A stretch of DNA of 64,000 nucleotides from JBCBEX01 sp038528235 (GCA_038528235.1 JBCBEX010000012.1:1-64000); one strand, 5' to 3'; counted from the first letter of the stretch, positions 36,711 to 45,557 are shown. Numbers and translations are program-made. Notes: a model not told the origin generated them from the sequence alone.

Positions 36711-37607
36711 TCACCCGGCGGATATGGGCTTCACCCCAAACACCGTCACGCTGTAGAGACCGCCCCCGCTCGCGCGGTAGGCCCCGAGTTCGTCGGGCGA
36801 CAGAAACGCTGCGAGGGCGGCGTCGGGGAGATCAAGCGGGTGAGCTGCGCGCACCTCGACCTCCTCAAAACCTACTGCTCGGAGTCCCTCGAGGTAGGCC
36901 CCTTCGTCCATCGCACCCGCTACGCAGCCCGCCCATAGCTCCGCGGAGCGCTTGACCGAAGCGGGCAGCGCACCTCGGGTAACCACGTCCGATACGCAGA
37001 AGTGTCCGCCCGGCTTCAGGACCCGCGCCATCTCGGCAAACGCCTGCGCCTTGTCCGGGACGAGGTTGAGCACGCAGTTGGAGATCGCCACGTCGATGCT
37101 GTCGCTTTCTACAGGTAGCGCCTCGATCTCGCCGAGCCGAAACGCGACGTTGGTGTAGCCGAGCGCCCCGGTGTTGGTACGGGCTTTCTCGACCATTTCG
37201 GGCGTCATATCCACCCCAATTACGAACCCGTCACCGCCGACAACCCGCCGTGCGATGAAGGCATCGACACCCGCTCCGCTACCGAGATCGAGCACGGTGT
37301 CGCCCGGGGCGAGTTCTGCGAGGTCTGTGGGCACCCCACAGCCTAGCTGGAGATCGGCGTCAGCGAGGTACCCATCGGTCCCGACATACCCGTCGCCGAT
37401 GAAGTTGACTCCGTCGTTGGCATCCCCGCCGCAGGCGGGGCCGCAGCAGCCCTCGGAGTTGGTCTCGCCGACCGCCACCGCAGCGTATTGCGCGCGGACG
37501 GAGGCGCGGACTGCGTCGGCATCGGAGCGATCAACGGAGGCCGATTCGTAAGAGGTAGCTGGGCTGCAGCACGCTGCGGTGTCTCGGATGGTTGCAGTGG
37601 TAGACAT
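36711..37607 (-). CDS. arsM: Arsenite S-adenosylmethionine methyltransferase
   Basis: A 298-residue methyltransferase. SAM-binding motif LDLGSGAGVD is at 106-115. The three cysteines needed to bind As(III) and relay methyl groups are seen at Cys90 (LQLGCGVP), Cys178 (ISNCVLNLVPD) and Cys228 (LWAGCVAGA), with the spacing of characterised ArsM. Additional cysteines at 13, 14, 54, 55 and 59 (GCCGPACGG) lie in the N-terminal lead. It turns arsenite into methylated, partly volatile forms in the cytoplasm. The start at 37607 is four bases after the arsR stop, so the two are one operon. The earlier in-frame start would overlap arsR. Confidence 0.95.
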   Translation of the reverse strand: MSTTATIRDTAACCSPATSYESASVDRSDADAVRASVRAQYAAVAVGETNSEGCCGPACGGDANDGVNFIGDGYVGTDGYLADADLQLGCGVPTDLAELAPGDTVLDLGSGAGVDAFIARRVVGGDGFVIGVDMTPEMVEKARTNTGALGYTNVAFRLGEIEALPVESDSIDVAISNCVLNLVPDKAQAFAEMARVLKPGGHFCVSDVVTRGALPASVKRSAELWAGCVAGAMDEGAYLEGLRAVGFEEVEVRAAHPLDLPDAALAAFLSPDELGAYRASGGGLYSVTVFGVKPISAG

Positions 37608-37611
37608 AGCA

Positions 37612-37914
37612 TTAACAGCAAGAAGATTGGAGTGCCGTGAATAGATCACCGAAAGCAGACTGGACACGACGAAGAGTTACCCCATCAAGGCAGTAACAGG
37701 TGCGCGGGCCGTCGACGGTGCCCTGCACGAGCCCCGCCTCGCGCAACACTTTGAGGTGCTGCGAGACGGTCGATTGGGCGAGCGGCAGCACCTCCACGAT
37801 CTCGCCACACACGCACGTGCCACGTGCGGCGAGAGCTCGGAGGATGGCGATGCGCGCCGGGTGCCCCAGAGCCTTGCCCCAGAGCGCGAGTTGCTCGTTA
37901 GTCGTCGTGTCCAT
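37612..37914 (-). CDS. arsR: ArsR-type arsenic-responsive repressor
   Basis: A 100-residue winged-helix repressor of the ArsR/SmtB family. The DNA-reading helix is AQSTVSQHLKVLREAGLV (46-63). The candidate As(III) site is Cys34-Val-Cys36 in the alpha3-type segment TCVCGEI, with further cysteines at 73, 75, 99 and 100 that may extend it. On metalloid binding the family leaves its operator and lets the operon be transcribed. It is the first gene of arsR-arsM, and palindromic ATCGT/ACGAT sites lie immediately upstream. ATG 37914 gives the normal family length. Confidence 0.95.
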   Translation of the reverse strand: MDTTTNEQLALWGKALGHPARIAILRALAARGTCVCGEIVEVLPLAQSTVSQHLKVLREAGLVQGTVDGPRTCYCLDGVTLRRVQSAFGDLFTALQSSCC

Positions 37915-37997
37915 GTCTTTTATCGTTGATCGACGATGTACGATAACAAGGAAACAGGCACCCTGCAAGTTTTCATCGTAAAAAAGCGATAAGATGA
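37915..37997 (-). promoter_or_regulatory. arsR operator/promoter region
   Basis: The 83-base gap before arsR has several inverted copies of ATCGT: TATCGT (37921-37926) with ACGATA (37940-37945), ATCGT (37922-37926) with ACGAT (37933-37937), and ATCG..CGAT (37975-37990). On the minus strand TTGCAG and TTATCG lie 16 bases apart and could be promoter boxes overlapped by the palindromes. An autorepressor site for ArsR is likely. Confidence 0.6.
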
Positions 37998-38933
37998 TTA
38001 CTCGCCGGCGCTGCTCCCCGGTACTGGGGCCCCCGTGGCATTGAGGCGGATGCGATAGAGGCTCGTCCCTGAGGTAATGTAGAGCGTGCGGCGGTCGTCG
38101 TCGCCCCAGGCGCAGTTGGTGGTTTGCTCCGGCACCGCGATCTCATCGATGAGCGTGCCATCGGGCGCGAGGATGCTCACGCCGACCGGCGAGGTGACGT
38201 AGAGCCGCCCCTCGGTGTCGAGCTTCAGCCCGTCCGTGTAGCCCTCGGCGCCGGCAAACGTCTCGGAGCCGAGATTGGCCAGTTCGCGCATGTGCGTGAG
38301 CGCGTAGCCCCCGGTCAGGTCGCCGTCGAGGTCGAAGGCGAAGAGCTGCCGGGTGGCGGAGTTGGTGACGTAGAGCGTCTGCTCGTCGAGCGACAGCGCG
38401 ATGCCGTTTGGGCGGTGCAGCGCCATGTCGAGGAGCGTCAGCGTTCCGTCAGGCGCGAGATGGTAGATGCCCGAGAAGCCAAGCTGCGGATCGGCCTGGC
38501 TGACGCCGTAGGGCGGGTCAGTGAAGAACACCGAGCCGTCCGAATGCACGGCGATGTCGTTGGGGCTGTTGATCTGCATCTCGCCATAGGTATCCGCGAG
38601 CGTCGTCTGCACGTGCGGTGCGTCGAGGCGCGCGAGTTGGCGATAGCCGTGCTGGGCGAGAAGGAGCCGCCCCTCCGCGTCGAGGGCGAGGCCGTTGCTG
38701 TTGCCCGACGGGTGGAGGTAGGGCGAAACCCCATCGTCATCAGCGTAGCGATAGACGGTGTTGCCGGGGATGTCGCTGAAGAGCAGCGCGCCGTCCTTCC
38801 AGACCGGTCCCTCCACAAACAAGAAGCCCGTCGCCACCCGCTCCACCTCCGCGCCCTCCGGCACGGACGATGTCATGGGCTGGGCAACGACGGGCAGCGC
38901 GATCAGCGCGACGAGGAGCGAGAAGAGGCGCAT
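37998..38933 (-). CDS. Exported SMP-30/gluconolactonase-like protein
   Basis: A 311-residue protein with a signal peptide (about 1-18, LLVALIALPVVAQP). It then has the six-bladed propeller of the SMP-30/LRE lactonase family. Metal-ligand candidates are Glu41 in FLFVEGPVW, an Asn in SGNSNGLALD, Asn in INSPNDIAVHSDGS and an Asp in the EGYTDGLKLD stretch, so the catalytic Ca2+/Zn2+ centre seems complete. The family hydrolyses sugar lactones, but export to the periplasm suggests another substrate. The stop lies 83 bases before arsR, so the gene is upstream of but probably separate from the ars operon. Confidence 0.9.
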   Translation of the reverse strand: MRLFSLLVALIALPVVAQPMTSSVPEGAEVERVATGFLFVEGPVWKDGALLFSDIPGNTVYRYADDDGVSPYLHPSGNSNGLALDAEGRLLLAQHGYRQLARLDAPHVQTTLADTYGEMQINSPNDIAVHSDGSVFFTDPPYGVSQADPQLGFSGIYHLAPDGTLTLLDMALHRPNGIALSLDEQTLYVTNSATRQLFAFDLDGDLTGGYALTHMRELANLGSETFAGAEGYTDGLKLDTEGRLYVTSPVGVSILAPDGTLIDEIAVPEQTTNCAWGDDDRRTLYITSGTSLYRIRLNATGAPVPGSSAGE

Positions 38934-39000
38934 GGTACTCAGCGGGTAATCAATCAGGGCGACCCTGCAAGGTAGAGCGTGCCGCCATGTTGCGGTCGGC

Positions 39001-39981
39001 CTACTGGATCCCAATGAAGTCAATCCACGGGCGCACGGGTCCTGCTTCGAGCTGACCACCTCTCGTCACTTCGAGATGGATGACCCTGCGTTTTTCCATC
39101 TCCGTCTCAGCACATTTGTGGATGAGGTCGATGGCTGGTTGCACCGCCTCCCACAACGCATCGTCTTCCACAAACGACTGGAGAAATGCGCACTCGCGCA
39201 CAAAGCGGTCACAGCGCTCCGAGTTCATCGAACTGCGACTGTGGTCGAGTATGCGTCCTACCATCGCCAGGTCGTACGCCCGCCCCAGACACCCTAGCCG
39301 GTACCACGCTCTTTGGCTCACCACGCTTTTGTCGATCGTTTCGACAACGCGGCGGTGCTTCTCTCCGCCGAGCCGACTAAGCTCAACTGCAACCCATCCG
39401 GTGTGCCAATGCGATAGGCGGAAGCCACCGCGATAGTCAGAGTACTTCCTCGAATAGCCTGTGCACGACAACCAGTCCTCGGTCAGTCGGTCTTTATACC
39501 GGTACCGATGGGCTACAGCGGCGAATGGATCTGGGTAGTTACTGATCTTTGTGGGCGGCGGACTGTGGAGCCACTCGACTCGCCTTACATAGACCTCGTT
39601 CGCCCCGACGTTTTCCATTTCGCACCCTCTCATCAGTTCGAGGATAGGTTGGAGGTGGCGTAGGAGCGCGCCGTCATCAATGACTTCGGACATGAACGCT
39701 ACGCTTTCCCGATATACCTCGCAATCTGCGGCTTTGTATACACGCCCGTACTCTGTTTCGTGACGACTCGCCAGGTTGAGTTGATAGCCTCTCGCAAGCC
39801 AGGCCAGCCTCCTCAGCGCAGGAACGCTGACGCTGCGTTCATCCAGAAAGCAGGTAACGTGTCCAGGATCTGTGCGAACAAGCCGCAGGGTGACCTTCGA
39901 CGGTCCCCCTCGTCGTGGCTCGTCCGAGCCCCTGCGCAGGTAAGCAACGTGCAGGCGATCACAGTAGGATGATGGCGCCAT
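39001..39981 (-). CDS. Unknown 326-residue protein with internal duplication
   Basis: No family is recognised. The protein is mostly helical and has no signal peptide or membrane segment. Two halves are similar: residues ~57-138 (LRRLAWLARGYQLN ... ESVAFMSEVIDDGALLRHLQPILELMRGCEMENV) and ~227-308 (YRLGCLGRAYDLAM ... RECAFLQSFVEDDALWEAVQPAIDLIHKCAETEM). Each copy ends with a Cys after a hydrophobic helix (Cys120, Cys290). The centre (145-195) is aromatic-rich with HRYRYKDRL and SHWHTGW. Codon use is less GC-biased than in the flanking genes, suggesting transfer. The ATG at 39981 is the only good start. Confidence 0.75.
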   Translation of the reverse strand: MAPSSYCDRLHVAYLRRGSDEPRRGGPSKVTLRLVRTDPGHVTCFLDERSVSVPALRRLAWLARGYQLNLASRHETEYGRVYKAADCEVYRESVAFMSEVIDDGALLRHLQPILELMRGCEMENVGANEVYVRRVEWLHSPPPTKISNYPDPFAAVAHRYRYKDRLTEDWLSCTGYSRKYSDYRGGFRLSHWHTGWVAVELSRLGGEKHRRVVETIDKSVVSQRAWYRLGCLGRAYDLAMVGRILDHSRSSMNSERCDRFVRECAFLQSFVEDDALWEAVQPAIDLIHKCAETEMEKRRVIHLEVTRGGQLEAGPVRPWIDFIGIQ

Positions 39982-40091
39982 CGGGTATGGAGAGCGAGTG
40001 GGTATTCACCTTCTATGTTGGACAACAAGTGTGCCTGACAGACTCCTGGCACACGGCCCTCGTACGCTGGCAAGGCTTCACCTACCGCTAA
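39969..40091 (+). CDS. Possible 40-residue small ORF upstream of uvrA
   Basis: From the ATG pair at 39969-39974 to the TAA at 40089 this frame encodes a small protein with [10 protein letters not shown] and [11 protein letters not shown]. It looks like a compact beta-strand peptide, possibly a remnant of a small SH3-like fold. It overlaps the start of the 326-residue gene on the opposite strand by 13 bases. No family match or ribosome-binding site can be claimed. Confidence 0.3.
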   Translation: MMAPSGMESEWVFTFYVGQQVCLTDSWHTALVRWQGFTYR

Positions 40092-40211
40092 CCTCGGCGG
40101 CGGAACGTGTGGTTTTCAGCGCGGGTTGAAAGTCTGTTCCACCAGCGCGGCGCTTCACGCATGCACCGCGTGCTCTTCGCCCGCCCCTCCGCCCTACCCA
40201 CGCGAGTCTTC

Positions 40212-43166
40212 ATGGACGACCGGATCATCATCCGCGGTGCCCGCGAGCACAACCTCCAGAACGTCGACCTCGACCTGCCGCGCAACGCGCTCGTGGTGTT
40301 CACGGGCCTCAGCGGCTCGGGCAAGTCGTCGCTCGCCTTCGACACGATCTACGCTGAGGGGCAGCGGCGCTACATGGAGTCGCTGAGCGCCTACGCGCGG
40401 CAGTTCCTCGGCCAGATGGAGCGCCCCGACGTGGACTTCATCGACGGCCTAAGCCCCGTCATCGCCATCGAGCAGAAAACGGTCAGCCGCAACCCGCGCT
40501 CGACCGTCGGCACGGTGACGGAGATCTACGACTTCCTGCGCCTCCTCTTCGCACGAGCGGGCACGGCGTACTCGTACGAGACGGGCCACCGCATGGTGCG
40601 GCAGTCAGACGACGAGATCATCGACCAGATCGTGGCGCTCCCTGAGGGCACGAAACTCTCAATCCTCGCACCGGTGGTGCGCGGACGCAAGGGGCACTAC
40701 CGCGACCTCTTCGAGCAGATCGCCAAGCAGGGCTTCGAGCGCGTCCGCGTCGATGGGAAGAGCCGCCCCATCGTTGCGGGGATGAAGGTGGACCGCTACA
40801 AGATCCACGACATCGAGGTCGTCGTCGACCGCGTCAAGATCAAGGACGGCATCCGACCGCGCGTGGCGCAGTCCGTGGAGGTCGCGCTCGGGATGGGCGG
40901 CGGCTCGCTGATCGTCGAGATCGCGGAGGCACCCACATCTGAACAGGGGGGCGACGTGACAGCGGGCGACCGGCTGATGAGCCGCCACCTCACCGACCCC
41001 GCGACGGGGCTGAGCTATGACGACCCCTCGCCGAACACGTTCAGCTTTAACTCGCCCTACGGCGCGTGCCCGCACTGCTCGGGCCTCGGCACCGTTCGCG
41101 CCATCGACCGCGACCTCGTCGTCCCGAACCCGGAGAAGACGATTGCGCAGGGGGCCATCGCCCCGCTCGGCAAGCCGCGCGACATCTGGACGTTCGCGCA
41201 ATTGGAGGCCGTCGCGCAGGCCTACGGGTTCGACTTCGAGACGCCGTGGCAGGACCTCACCGCGAAGCAGCAGACGGTGATCCTCAGCGGCGCGGGCGAC
41301 GAGCAGTTCGACATCGTCTACCAGTACAAAGGCCGCGAGGTCAAGTACGAGCACCGCTTCGGCGGCGTGATTCAGCACATCGAGCACACGCGCGAGAACA
41401 CGTCGAGCAAGAAGCAGCGCGAGTGGGCGGACGCGTTCATGCGCCAGCAGCCCTGCCCCGAGTGCGGCGGCGGGCGGCTCAACCCCATCGCGCTCAGCTA
41501 CAAAATCGGCGACCCGGACGGCGAAGAAGCCAACATCGACGACCTCGTCAAGCAAGACCTCCGCAGCCTGCGCGCCTTCTTCGACCGCGTACAATTTGCC
41601 GAGCGGCAGGCGCTCATCGCTGCGCCCATCGTGAAGGAGATCCGCGAACGCCTCGACTTTCTACTCAACGTCGGGCTCGACTACCTCACGCTCGACCGCC
41701 CCGCGCGGACGCTCTCCGGCGGCGAGAGCCAGCGCATCCGCCTCGCCACGCAGATCGGCACGCAGCTCACGGGCGTCCTCTACGTCCTCGACGAGCCCAG
41801 TATCGGCCTGCACCCACGCGACAATGACCGGCTCATCGGCTCGCTCGAAAACCTACGTGACCTGGGCAACTCGGTCCTCGTGGTGGAGCACGACCGCGAG
41901 ATGATCGAGGCGGCCGACTTCGTGGTCGACATCGGCCCCGGCGCGGGCGAGTACGGCGGGACCATCCTCGCTGCTGCCGAACCCAGCAAGCTCCCGCGCA
42001 ATGGCGAGGCAAGCCTGACGACGGCCTACCTCCTCGGCGACCGCCGCATCCCGCTTCCCGATGACCGCCGCGCGGGCACGGGCGAGACGCTCCGCCTCAC
42101 GGGCGCGCGCGGGCACAACCTCCAGGACGTCGACCTCGCCCTCCCGCTCGGCACGTTCACCTGCGTCACGGGCGTCTCCGGCTCGGGCAAGTCAAGCCTC
42201 ATCAACCAGACGCTCTACCCGCTCCTCGCCGCGCACTACCACAAGGCGCAGGCCGTGCCCCTCCCCTACCGCGACATCGAGGGGCTCGACCACATCGACA
42301 AGGTCATTGCCATCGACCAGGCACCGATCGGTCGGACGCCGCGCTCGAACCCGGCGACCTACACGGGGCTGTTTTCGCTCATCCGCGATCTCTTCGCGCG
42401 GACGCCCGAGGCGCAGCTGCGCGGCTACAAGCCGGGGCGGTTCTCGTTCAACGTGAAGGGCGGGCGCTGCGAGACCTGCGGCGGCGCGGGCGTGGTGAAG
42501 CTGGAGATGAACTTCCTGCCGGACGTCTACGTGGAGTGCGAGACGTGCAAGGGCAAGCGCTACAACCCCGAGACGCTCGACGTGCGCTTCAAGGGCAAGA
42601 ACATCGCCGAGGTGCTCGCGATGCCGGTCTCGGACGCGCTGGTGTTCTTCGAGAACGTCCCCCGTATCGCGCGCAAGCTGCGCACCCTCGACGCCGTCGG
42701 CCTCGGCTACATCCGACTGGGCCAGGCCGCGACGACGCTCTCGGGCGGCGAGGCGCAGCGCGTGAAGCTCGCCAAGGAGCTCTCGCGCCCCGGCACCGGC
42801 CAGACGCTCTACATCCTCGACGAGCCGACGACGGGCCTCCACTTCGAGGACATCCGGCACCTACTCGCCGTCCTGAAGGCGCTCGTGGACAAGGGCAACA
42901 CGGTCCTCGTGATCGAGCACAACATGGACGTGGCGAAGGTGGCCGACCACATCGTGGACCTCGGCCCCGACGGCGGCACAGGCGGTGGGCGCATCGTATT
43001 CACAGGCACGCCAGAGCAACTAGCGCAGGCCGACACGGCCACGGCGCGGTTCATGCGCGAGGAGCTCGCCCGCCACGCCTCCGGCGACGGCGCCGCTGAC
43101 GTCTCCATCGAGTTGGATGACCTTCTGAGCGAGGACGACTCGGACGTGCCAGACGAGGAGGAGTAA
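40212..43166 (+). CDS. uvrA: Excinuclease ABC subunit A
   Basis: A 984-residue damage-recognition ATPase of nucleotide excision repair, forming UvrA2 and loading UvrB on DNA. Both ABC ATPase modules are complete: Walker A GLSGSGKS at 33-40 and GVSGSGKSS in the second half, with LSGGE signatures and LDEP Walker B in each. Three zinc-type Cys clusters are visible: [15 protein letters not shown] and CETCGGAG...CETCKGKR. The insertion DNA-binding domain is in place and the acidic C-terminal tail ([16 protein letters not shown]) is typical. ATG 40212 is the normal [15 protein letters not shown] start; the extension to 40107 is not conserved. Monocistronic. Confidence 0.98.
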   Translation: MDDRIIIRGAREHNLQNVDLDLPRNALVVFTGLSGSGKSSLAFDTIYAEGQRRYMESLSAYARQFLGQMERPDVDFIDGLSPVIAIEQKTVSRNPRSTVGTVTEIYDFLRLLFARAGTAYSYETGHRMVRQSDDEIIDQIVALPEGTKLSILAPVVRGRKGHYRDLFEQIAKQGFERVRVDGKSRPIVAGMKVDRYKIHDIEVVVDRVKIKDGIRPRVAQSVEVALGMGGGSLIVEIAEAPTSEQGGDVTAGDRLMSRHLTDPATGLSYDDPSPNTFSFNSPYGACPHCSGLGTVRAIDRDLVVPNPEKTIAQGAIAPLGKPRDIWTFAQLEAVAQAYGFDFETPWQDLTAKQQTVILSGAGDEQFDIVYQYKGREVKYEHRFGGVIQHIEHTRENTSSKKQREWADAFMRQQPCPECGGGRLNPIALSYKIGDPDGEEANIDDLVKQDLRSLRAFFDRVQFAERQALIAAPIVKEIRERLDFLLNVGLDYLTLDRPARTLSGGESQRIRLATQIGTQLTGVLYVLDEPSIGLHPRDNDRLIGSLENLRDLGNSVLVVEHDREMIEAADFVVDIGPGAGEYGGTILAAAEPSKLPRNGEASLTTAYLLGDRRIPLPDDRRAGTGETLRLTGARGHNLQDVDLALPLGTFTCVTGVSGSGKSSLINQTLYPLLAAHYHKAQAVPLPYRDIEGLDHIDKVIAIDQAPIGRTPRSNPATYTGLFSLIRDLFARTPEAQLRGYKPGRFSFNVKGGRCETCGGAGVVKLEMNFLPDVYVECETCKGKRYNPETLDVRFKGKNIAEVLAMPVSDALVFFENVPRIARKLRTLDAVGLGYIRLGQAATTLSGGEAQRVKLAKELSRPGTGQTLYILDEPTTGLHFEDIRHLLAVLKALVDKGNTVLVIEHNMDVAKVADHIVDLGPDGGTGGGRIVFTGTPEQLAQADTATARFMREELARHASGDGAADVSIELDDLLSEDDSDVPDEEE

Positions 43167-43293
43167 CAGGTAGCGCTTCAGCCGCGCAACGTAGCGAAAC
43201 GGCTGGACGAGGCAGCGTAGACGCTTTCGGTGGACAGAGACAAAGCGTTATGTCGGCCTGCGAGCGCGGGTCATGCGTCTCCTTAACTGAGCA

Positions 43294-43710
43294 CTACCTG
43301 AAGACCTCGATCTTATAATCGAGGTTCAGCTCAATTGGCTCGGATGTTTCGTCTTGTTGGAAGTAGAGGTAATGCAACCCCTGTGGGATCGTGGTTTCTC
43401 CGACGACATCTCCCCCTGAGCCTCTCAAGAACATGTTCCTATCCATCGCGTCGTCAAGCCCCTCAGAGAGGGCCCCAGCTTGAGCTTGCTCGTGTTCCTC
43501 TGGATTGAGCCAGAAAGCGACTACTGGAAGTCCATTCTCTTCAGAGATAGTAACACGGATTCTACGGTCCTCGAATGGACGAATGTCGTCGATGTAGGCT
43601 TGTCCAACTGGGATTATCAGATGCCCACTGTCGGCAGTTTGCCATCGTGGGTCAGGGCTACAGCCTACAGCTATCACTGCTGTGACGAGAAGCGTAAATC
43701 TAGGCTTCAT
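43294..43710 (-). CDS. Small lipoprotein of unknown function
   Basis: A 138-residue protein with a lipoprotein signal peptide: MKPRFTLLVTAVIAVGC, lipobox VGC with Cys17. The mature part contains IRPFEDRRIRVTISEENGLPVVAFWLNPEEHEQA and GLHYLYFQQDETSEPIELNLDYKIEVF, which alternates strands and looks like a beta-sandwich. No family recognised. The start at 43710 is set by the lipobox; an upstream in-frame start at 43806 is rejected. Lower GC than neighbours suggests recent arrival. Confidence 0.75.
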   Translation of the reverse strand: MKPRFTLLVTAVIAVGCSPDPRWQTADSGHLIIPVGQAYIDDIRPFEDRRIRVTISEENGLPVVAFWLNPEEHEQAQAGALSEGLDDAMDRNMFLRGSGGDVVGETTIPQGLHYLYFQQDETSEPIELNLDYKIEVFR

Positions 43711-43812
43711 CCCAGGTGTGCCAAATAGATTCAAGTGTAGACGGGCTGTCAGAGACGAATAATTACGGACTATAGCGGTATTCAGTAGCGTTGAGAGGCT
43801 ACCCAAGAAGTT

Positions 43813-43897
43813 CTCCCCCTGGTCAGGGGGAGACAGAGGGGGTTGCTGACCGAAGCTCGATGATCGACCACCCCCAGCCCCTCCTGTCCAGGAGGGG
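43813..43897. repeat. Paired C/G hairpin interspersed element
   Basis: CTCCCCCTG-GT-CAGGGGGAG (43813-43832) and CCCCTCCTG-TC-CAGGAGGGG (43878-43897) are perfect stems with 2-base loops. The intervening AGGGGGTTG/CCACCCCC segments can also pair, so the whole segment is palindromic. Related in layout to 34940-34991. It lies in a 271-base gap otherwise without genes. Confidence 0.65.
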
Positions 43898-43981
43898 AGC
43901 TATCAGTGCCTGTGCATTCTGCTGTATGCATCGATAAGGCATGTCGCAATACGGATCATGTCCATATAATGTGCATCGGCG

Positions 43982-44161
43982 TCAGACCTGCTCGAACGGA
44001 TCCTCGTTGGTGATCTCGCCGGAGGGACGTTCGAAGTAGAGCCGCCCGTGGTGGCTGTAGGCGTTGGGAATGCCGAGGGCACGGTTGCCAATGTGGGTTA
44101 GCTCGGTAGCCTCGCGGTGGGCGTCCAGGCTGAGGTGTCCGTTTTCTTTGGACTGCTCCAT
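43982..44161 (-). CDS. Conserved-looking 59-residue protein, third gene of DUF4160/DUF2442 operon
   Basis: A short gene, ATG at 44161 and TGA at 43982. It starts nine bases after the DUF2442 stop, so it should be cotranslated with that gene. The sequence opens MEQSKENGHLSL and contains RALGIPNAYSHHGRLYFERPSGEITNEDPF. The strand-turn pattern GIPNAY..GRLYFE.PSGEIT looks like a real small beta domain. No signal peptide or membrane segment. I recall similar small proteins beside DUF2442 genes but cannot name a family. It could be an antitoxin or accessory of the module; that is inference. Confidence 0.72.
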   Translation of the reverse strand: MEQSKENGHLSLDAHREATELTHIGNRALGIPNAYSHHGRLYFERPSGEITNEDPFEQV

Positions 44162-44170
44162 CGAACTCGC

Positions 44171-44527
44171 TCACGCAGGCGTTCCAGCGGCATACACCGT
44201 GTCCCGCGAGAGGTCGGCACCGGACGCCCATCCAATACCGCCGCCGTCGTTGATGGGCTGAACGCGGCGAAACGCGACGGCGTCTCTCAACGGACGAAAC
44301 ACACCCCGGTCCAGTAGGGGCGTACAGTCGAAGCGGCGGACCTCGCCTGTAGCAAAGGTCACGCGGAGCAGGTAGCCGTCGAGCGGCTCGACGCGCTCGA
44401 TGCGCGGGGCCAGCGGGCGCGGACCGTAGACGATAGGGTCGCCGTCCTCGGTCGTGTCCGGGAGGTCGCACGCCCACGCGGGCTTCGATCCATGCGCGGG
44501 GGTCGGTTGGGTCAGGGTATCGCTCAT
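44171..44527 (-). CDS. DUF2442 domain protein
   Basis: A 118-residue protein. Residues about 48-115 form the DUF2442 pattern: RVEPLDGYLLRVTFATGEVRRFDCTPLLDRGVFRPLRDAVAFRRVQPINDGGGIGWASGADLSRDTVYA, with the LxVTFxxGExRxFD opening and GxIxWxxGxDLxxDxLY ending. The N-terminal 45 residues are polar and probably disordered. The start overlaps the upstream DUF4160 stop (TCAT on the plus strand, ATGA on minus), showing tight co-expression. The pair is commonly viewed as a toxin-antitoxin-like unit, with DUF2442 as the putative antitoxin; this is not proven here. Confidence 0.9.
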   Translation of the reverse strand: MSDTLTQPTPAHGSKPAWACDLPDTTEDGDPIVYGPRPLAPRIERVEPLDGYLLRVTFATGEVRRFDCTPLLDRGVFRPLRDAVAFRRVQPINDGGGIGWASGADLSRDTVYAAGTPA

Positions 44528-44796
44528 CGCCTCAGCGGCTCGATGGTACCGGGTTGCTCGTTGTTCACAGCACGCTCCCAAGCTTGTTCCAGCGCCTCGG
44601 CGCGCAGTTCAGCCCACGCCTGCACGAGACGAACTTGCCGACGCGGGAGTGATCCGGCGAGGATCTCGGCGTCAGGAATGGAAAAGCCCGCTTCGTCGCC
44701 GCCATACTGTGCATGGAAGTGTGGAGCATTGTAACGGCCGGTCTCGCTCCAGTAGAGATAGATGGCGATGCCGAAGAATTCGGAGAGGCGGGGCAT
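44524..44796 (-). CDS. DUF4160 domain protein
   Basis: A 90-residue protein beginning MPRLSEFFGIAIYLYWSE, the usual DUF4160 start, followed by HFHAQYGG with His26 and His28 and an Arg-rich helix (SLPRRQVRLVQAWAELR). The HFHA motif is the family's best-conserved spot and may bind nucleic acid or metal. It is the first gene of a three-gene minus-strand operon with DUF2442 and a 59-residue protein. Predicted toxin-like partner by context only. Start at 44796 chosen on family length. Confidence 0.9.
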   Translation of the reverse strand: MPRLSEFFGIAIYLYWSETGRYNAPHFHAQYGGDEAGFSIPDAEILAGSLPRRQVRLVQAWAELRAEALEQAWERAVNNEQPGTIEPLRR

Positions 44797-44930
44797 AGCG
44801 GCGTTTGCGTTGACGCCGCAAGCTAACGCGCGGTACGAGATCGCTGCTTCTATGAAACAAGGCCCAGCAACTTCCACCGGCGGCGTTAATCTCTTACTGA
44901 CCTCTCACCGAGTCTCTGCGTCCCACCTCC

Positions 44931-45410
44931 ATGCCTGCGATTCCCTCCGCGCGCTTCGGCCATGTCAACGTTGTCGCCCGAGACTGGCACCGCCTTGCTG
45001 CGTTCTACACGTCCGTGTTCGGGTGCGAGTTCGTACCGCCCGAGCGCGACTACGCCGGGCCGGACCTAGCCGCCGGCACCGCCCTCCCCGGCGCACGTCA
45101 ACGCGGTGTTCACCTCCGGCTCCCCGGCGGCGGCCCCGACGGGCCGACCCTCGAAATCTACACGTACGACGCCCCGACCTACGAAGGCGCAGTCGAGCCG
45201 CCCACCGTCCACCAGCCGGGCTTCGGCCACATCGCCTTCGCTGTCGATGACGTGCACGCAGCGCGCCAAGCCGTGCTCGCTGCAGGAGGCGAGGCTGTCG
45301 GTGAGGTAGTCGAATCCGTCACCTCGACGGGGCAGCGCGTGACGTGGTGCTACTGCCGGGATCCCGAGGGTAACATCGTGGAGCTTCAGCGGTGGAGCGA
45401 CGCAGCATAG
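44931..45410 (+). CDS. VOC (glyoxalase/dioxygenase) family protein
   Basis: A 159-residue protein with two beta-alpha-beta-beta-beta modules of the vicinal oxygen chelate fold. The N-terminal strand FGHVNVVARDWHRLAAFYTSVFGCEFV carries His13, and the second module has GFGHIAFAVDDVHAARQAVLAAGGE and ending WCYCRDPEGNIVELQRW, whose Glu is the usual last metal ligand. A metal-dependent lyase, dioxygenase or bleomycin-type resistance activity is possible; the substrate cannot be told. Confidence 0.9.
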   Translation: MPAIPSARFGHVNVVARDWHRLAAFYTSVFGCEFVPPERDYAGPDLAAGTALPGARQRGVHLRLPGGGPDGPTLEIYTYDAPTYEGAVEPPTVHQPGFGHIAFAVDDVHAARQAVLAAGGEAVGEVVESVTSTGQRVTWCYCRDPEGNIVELQRWSDAA

Positions 45411-45470
45411 CGCCTGCCCTGCCACCCATCATACCAGTTCTTTGGGTTGACACCTCATCCCACCCACAGA

Positions 45471-45557
45471 GTCATCCCCGCGAAAGCGAGGACCCATACC
45501 GTGAACCGTATAGATCCCGAAACCGAAGGTTCACGCAGTAATCAAGTCCGGGATGAC
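45471..45557. repeat. GTCAT-ended palindromic interspersed element, copy 2
   Basis: Starts GTCATCCCCGCG and ends CCGGGATGAC, inverted termini. Bases 45431-45470 before it (ATACCAGTTCTTTGGG...CACCCACAGA) match, in inverse orientation, bases 49474-49513 beside copy 4, so the repeat is longer in these two places. Confidence 0.7.

Noticed and set aside
36541..36756. 71-codon plus-strand frame over the cysteine-rich peptide
   Set aside because: It is the complement of the Cys-rich gene; its Gln-rich start is simply the reverse of repeated TGC codons.
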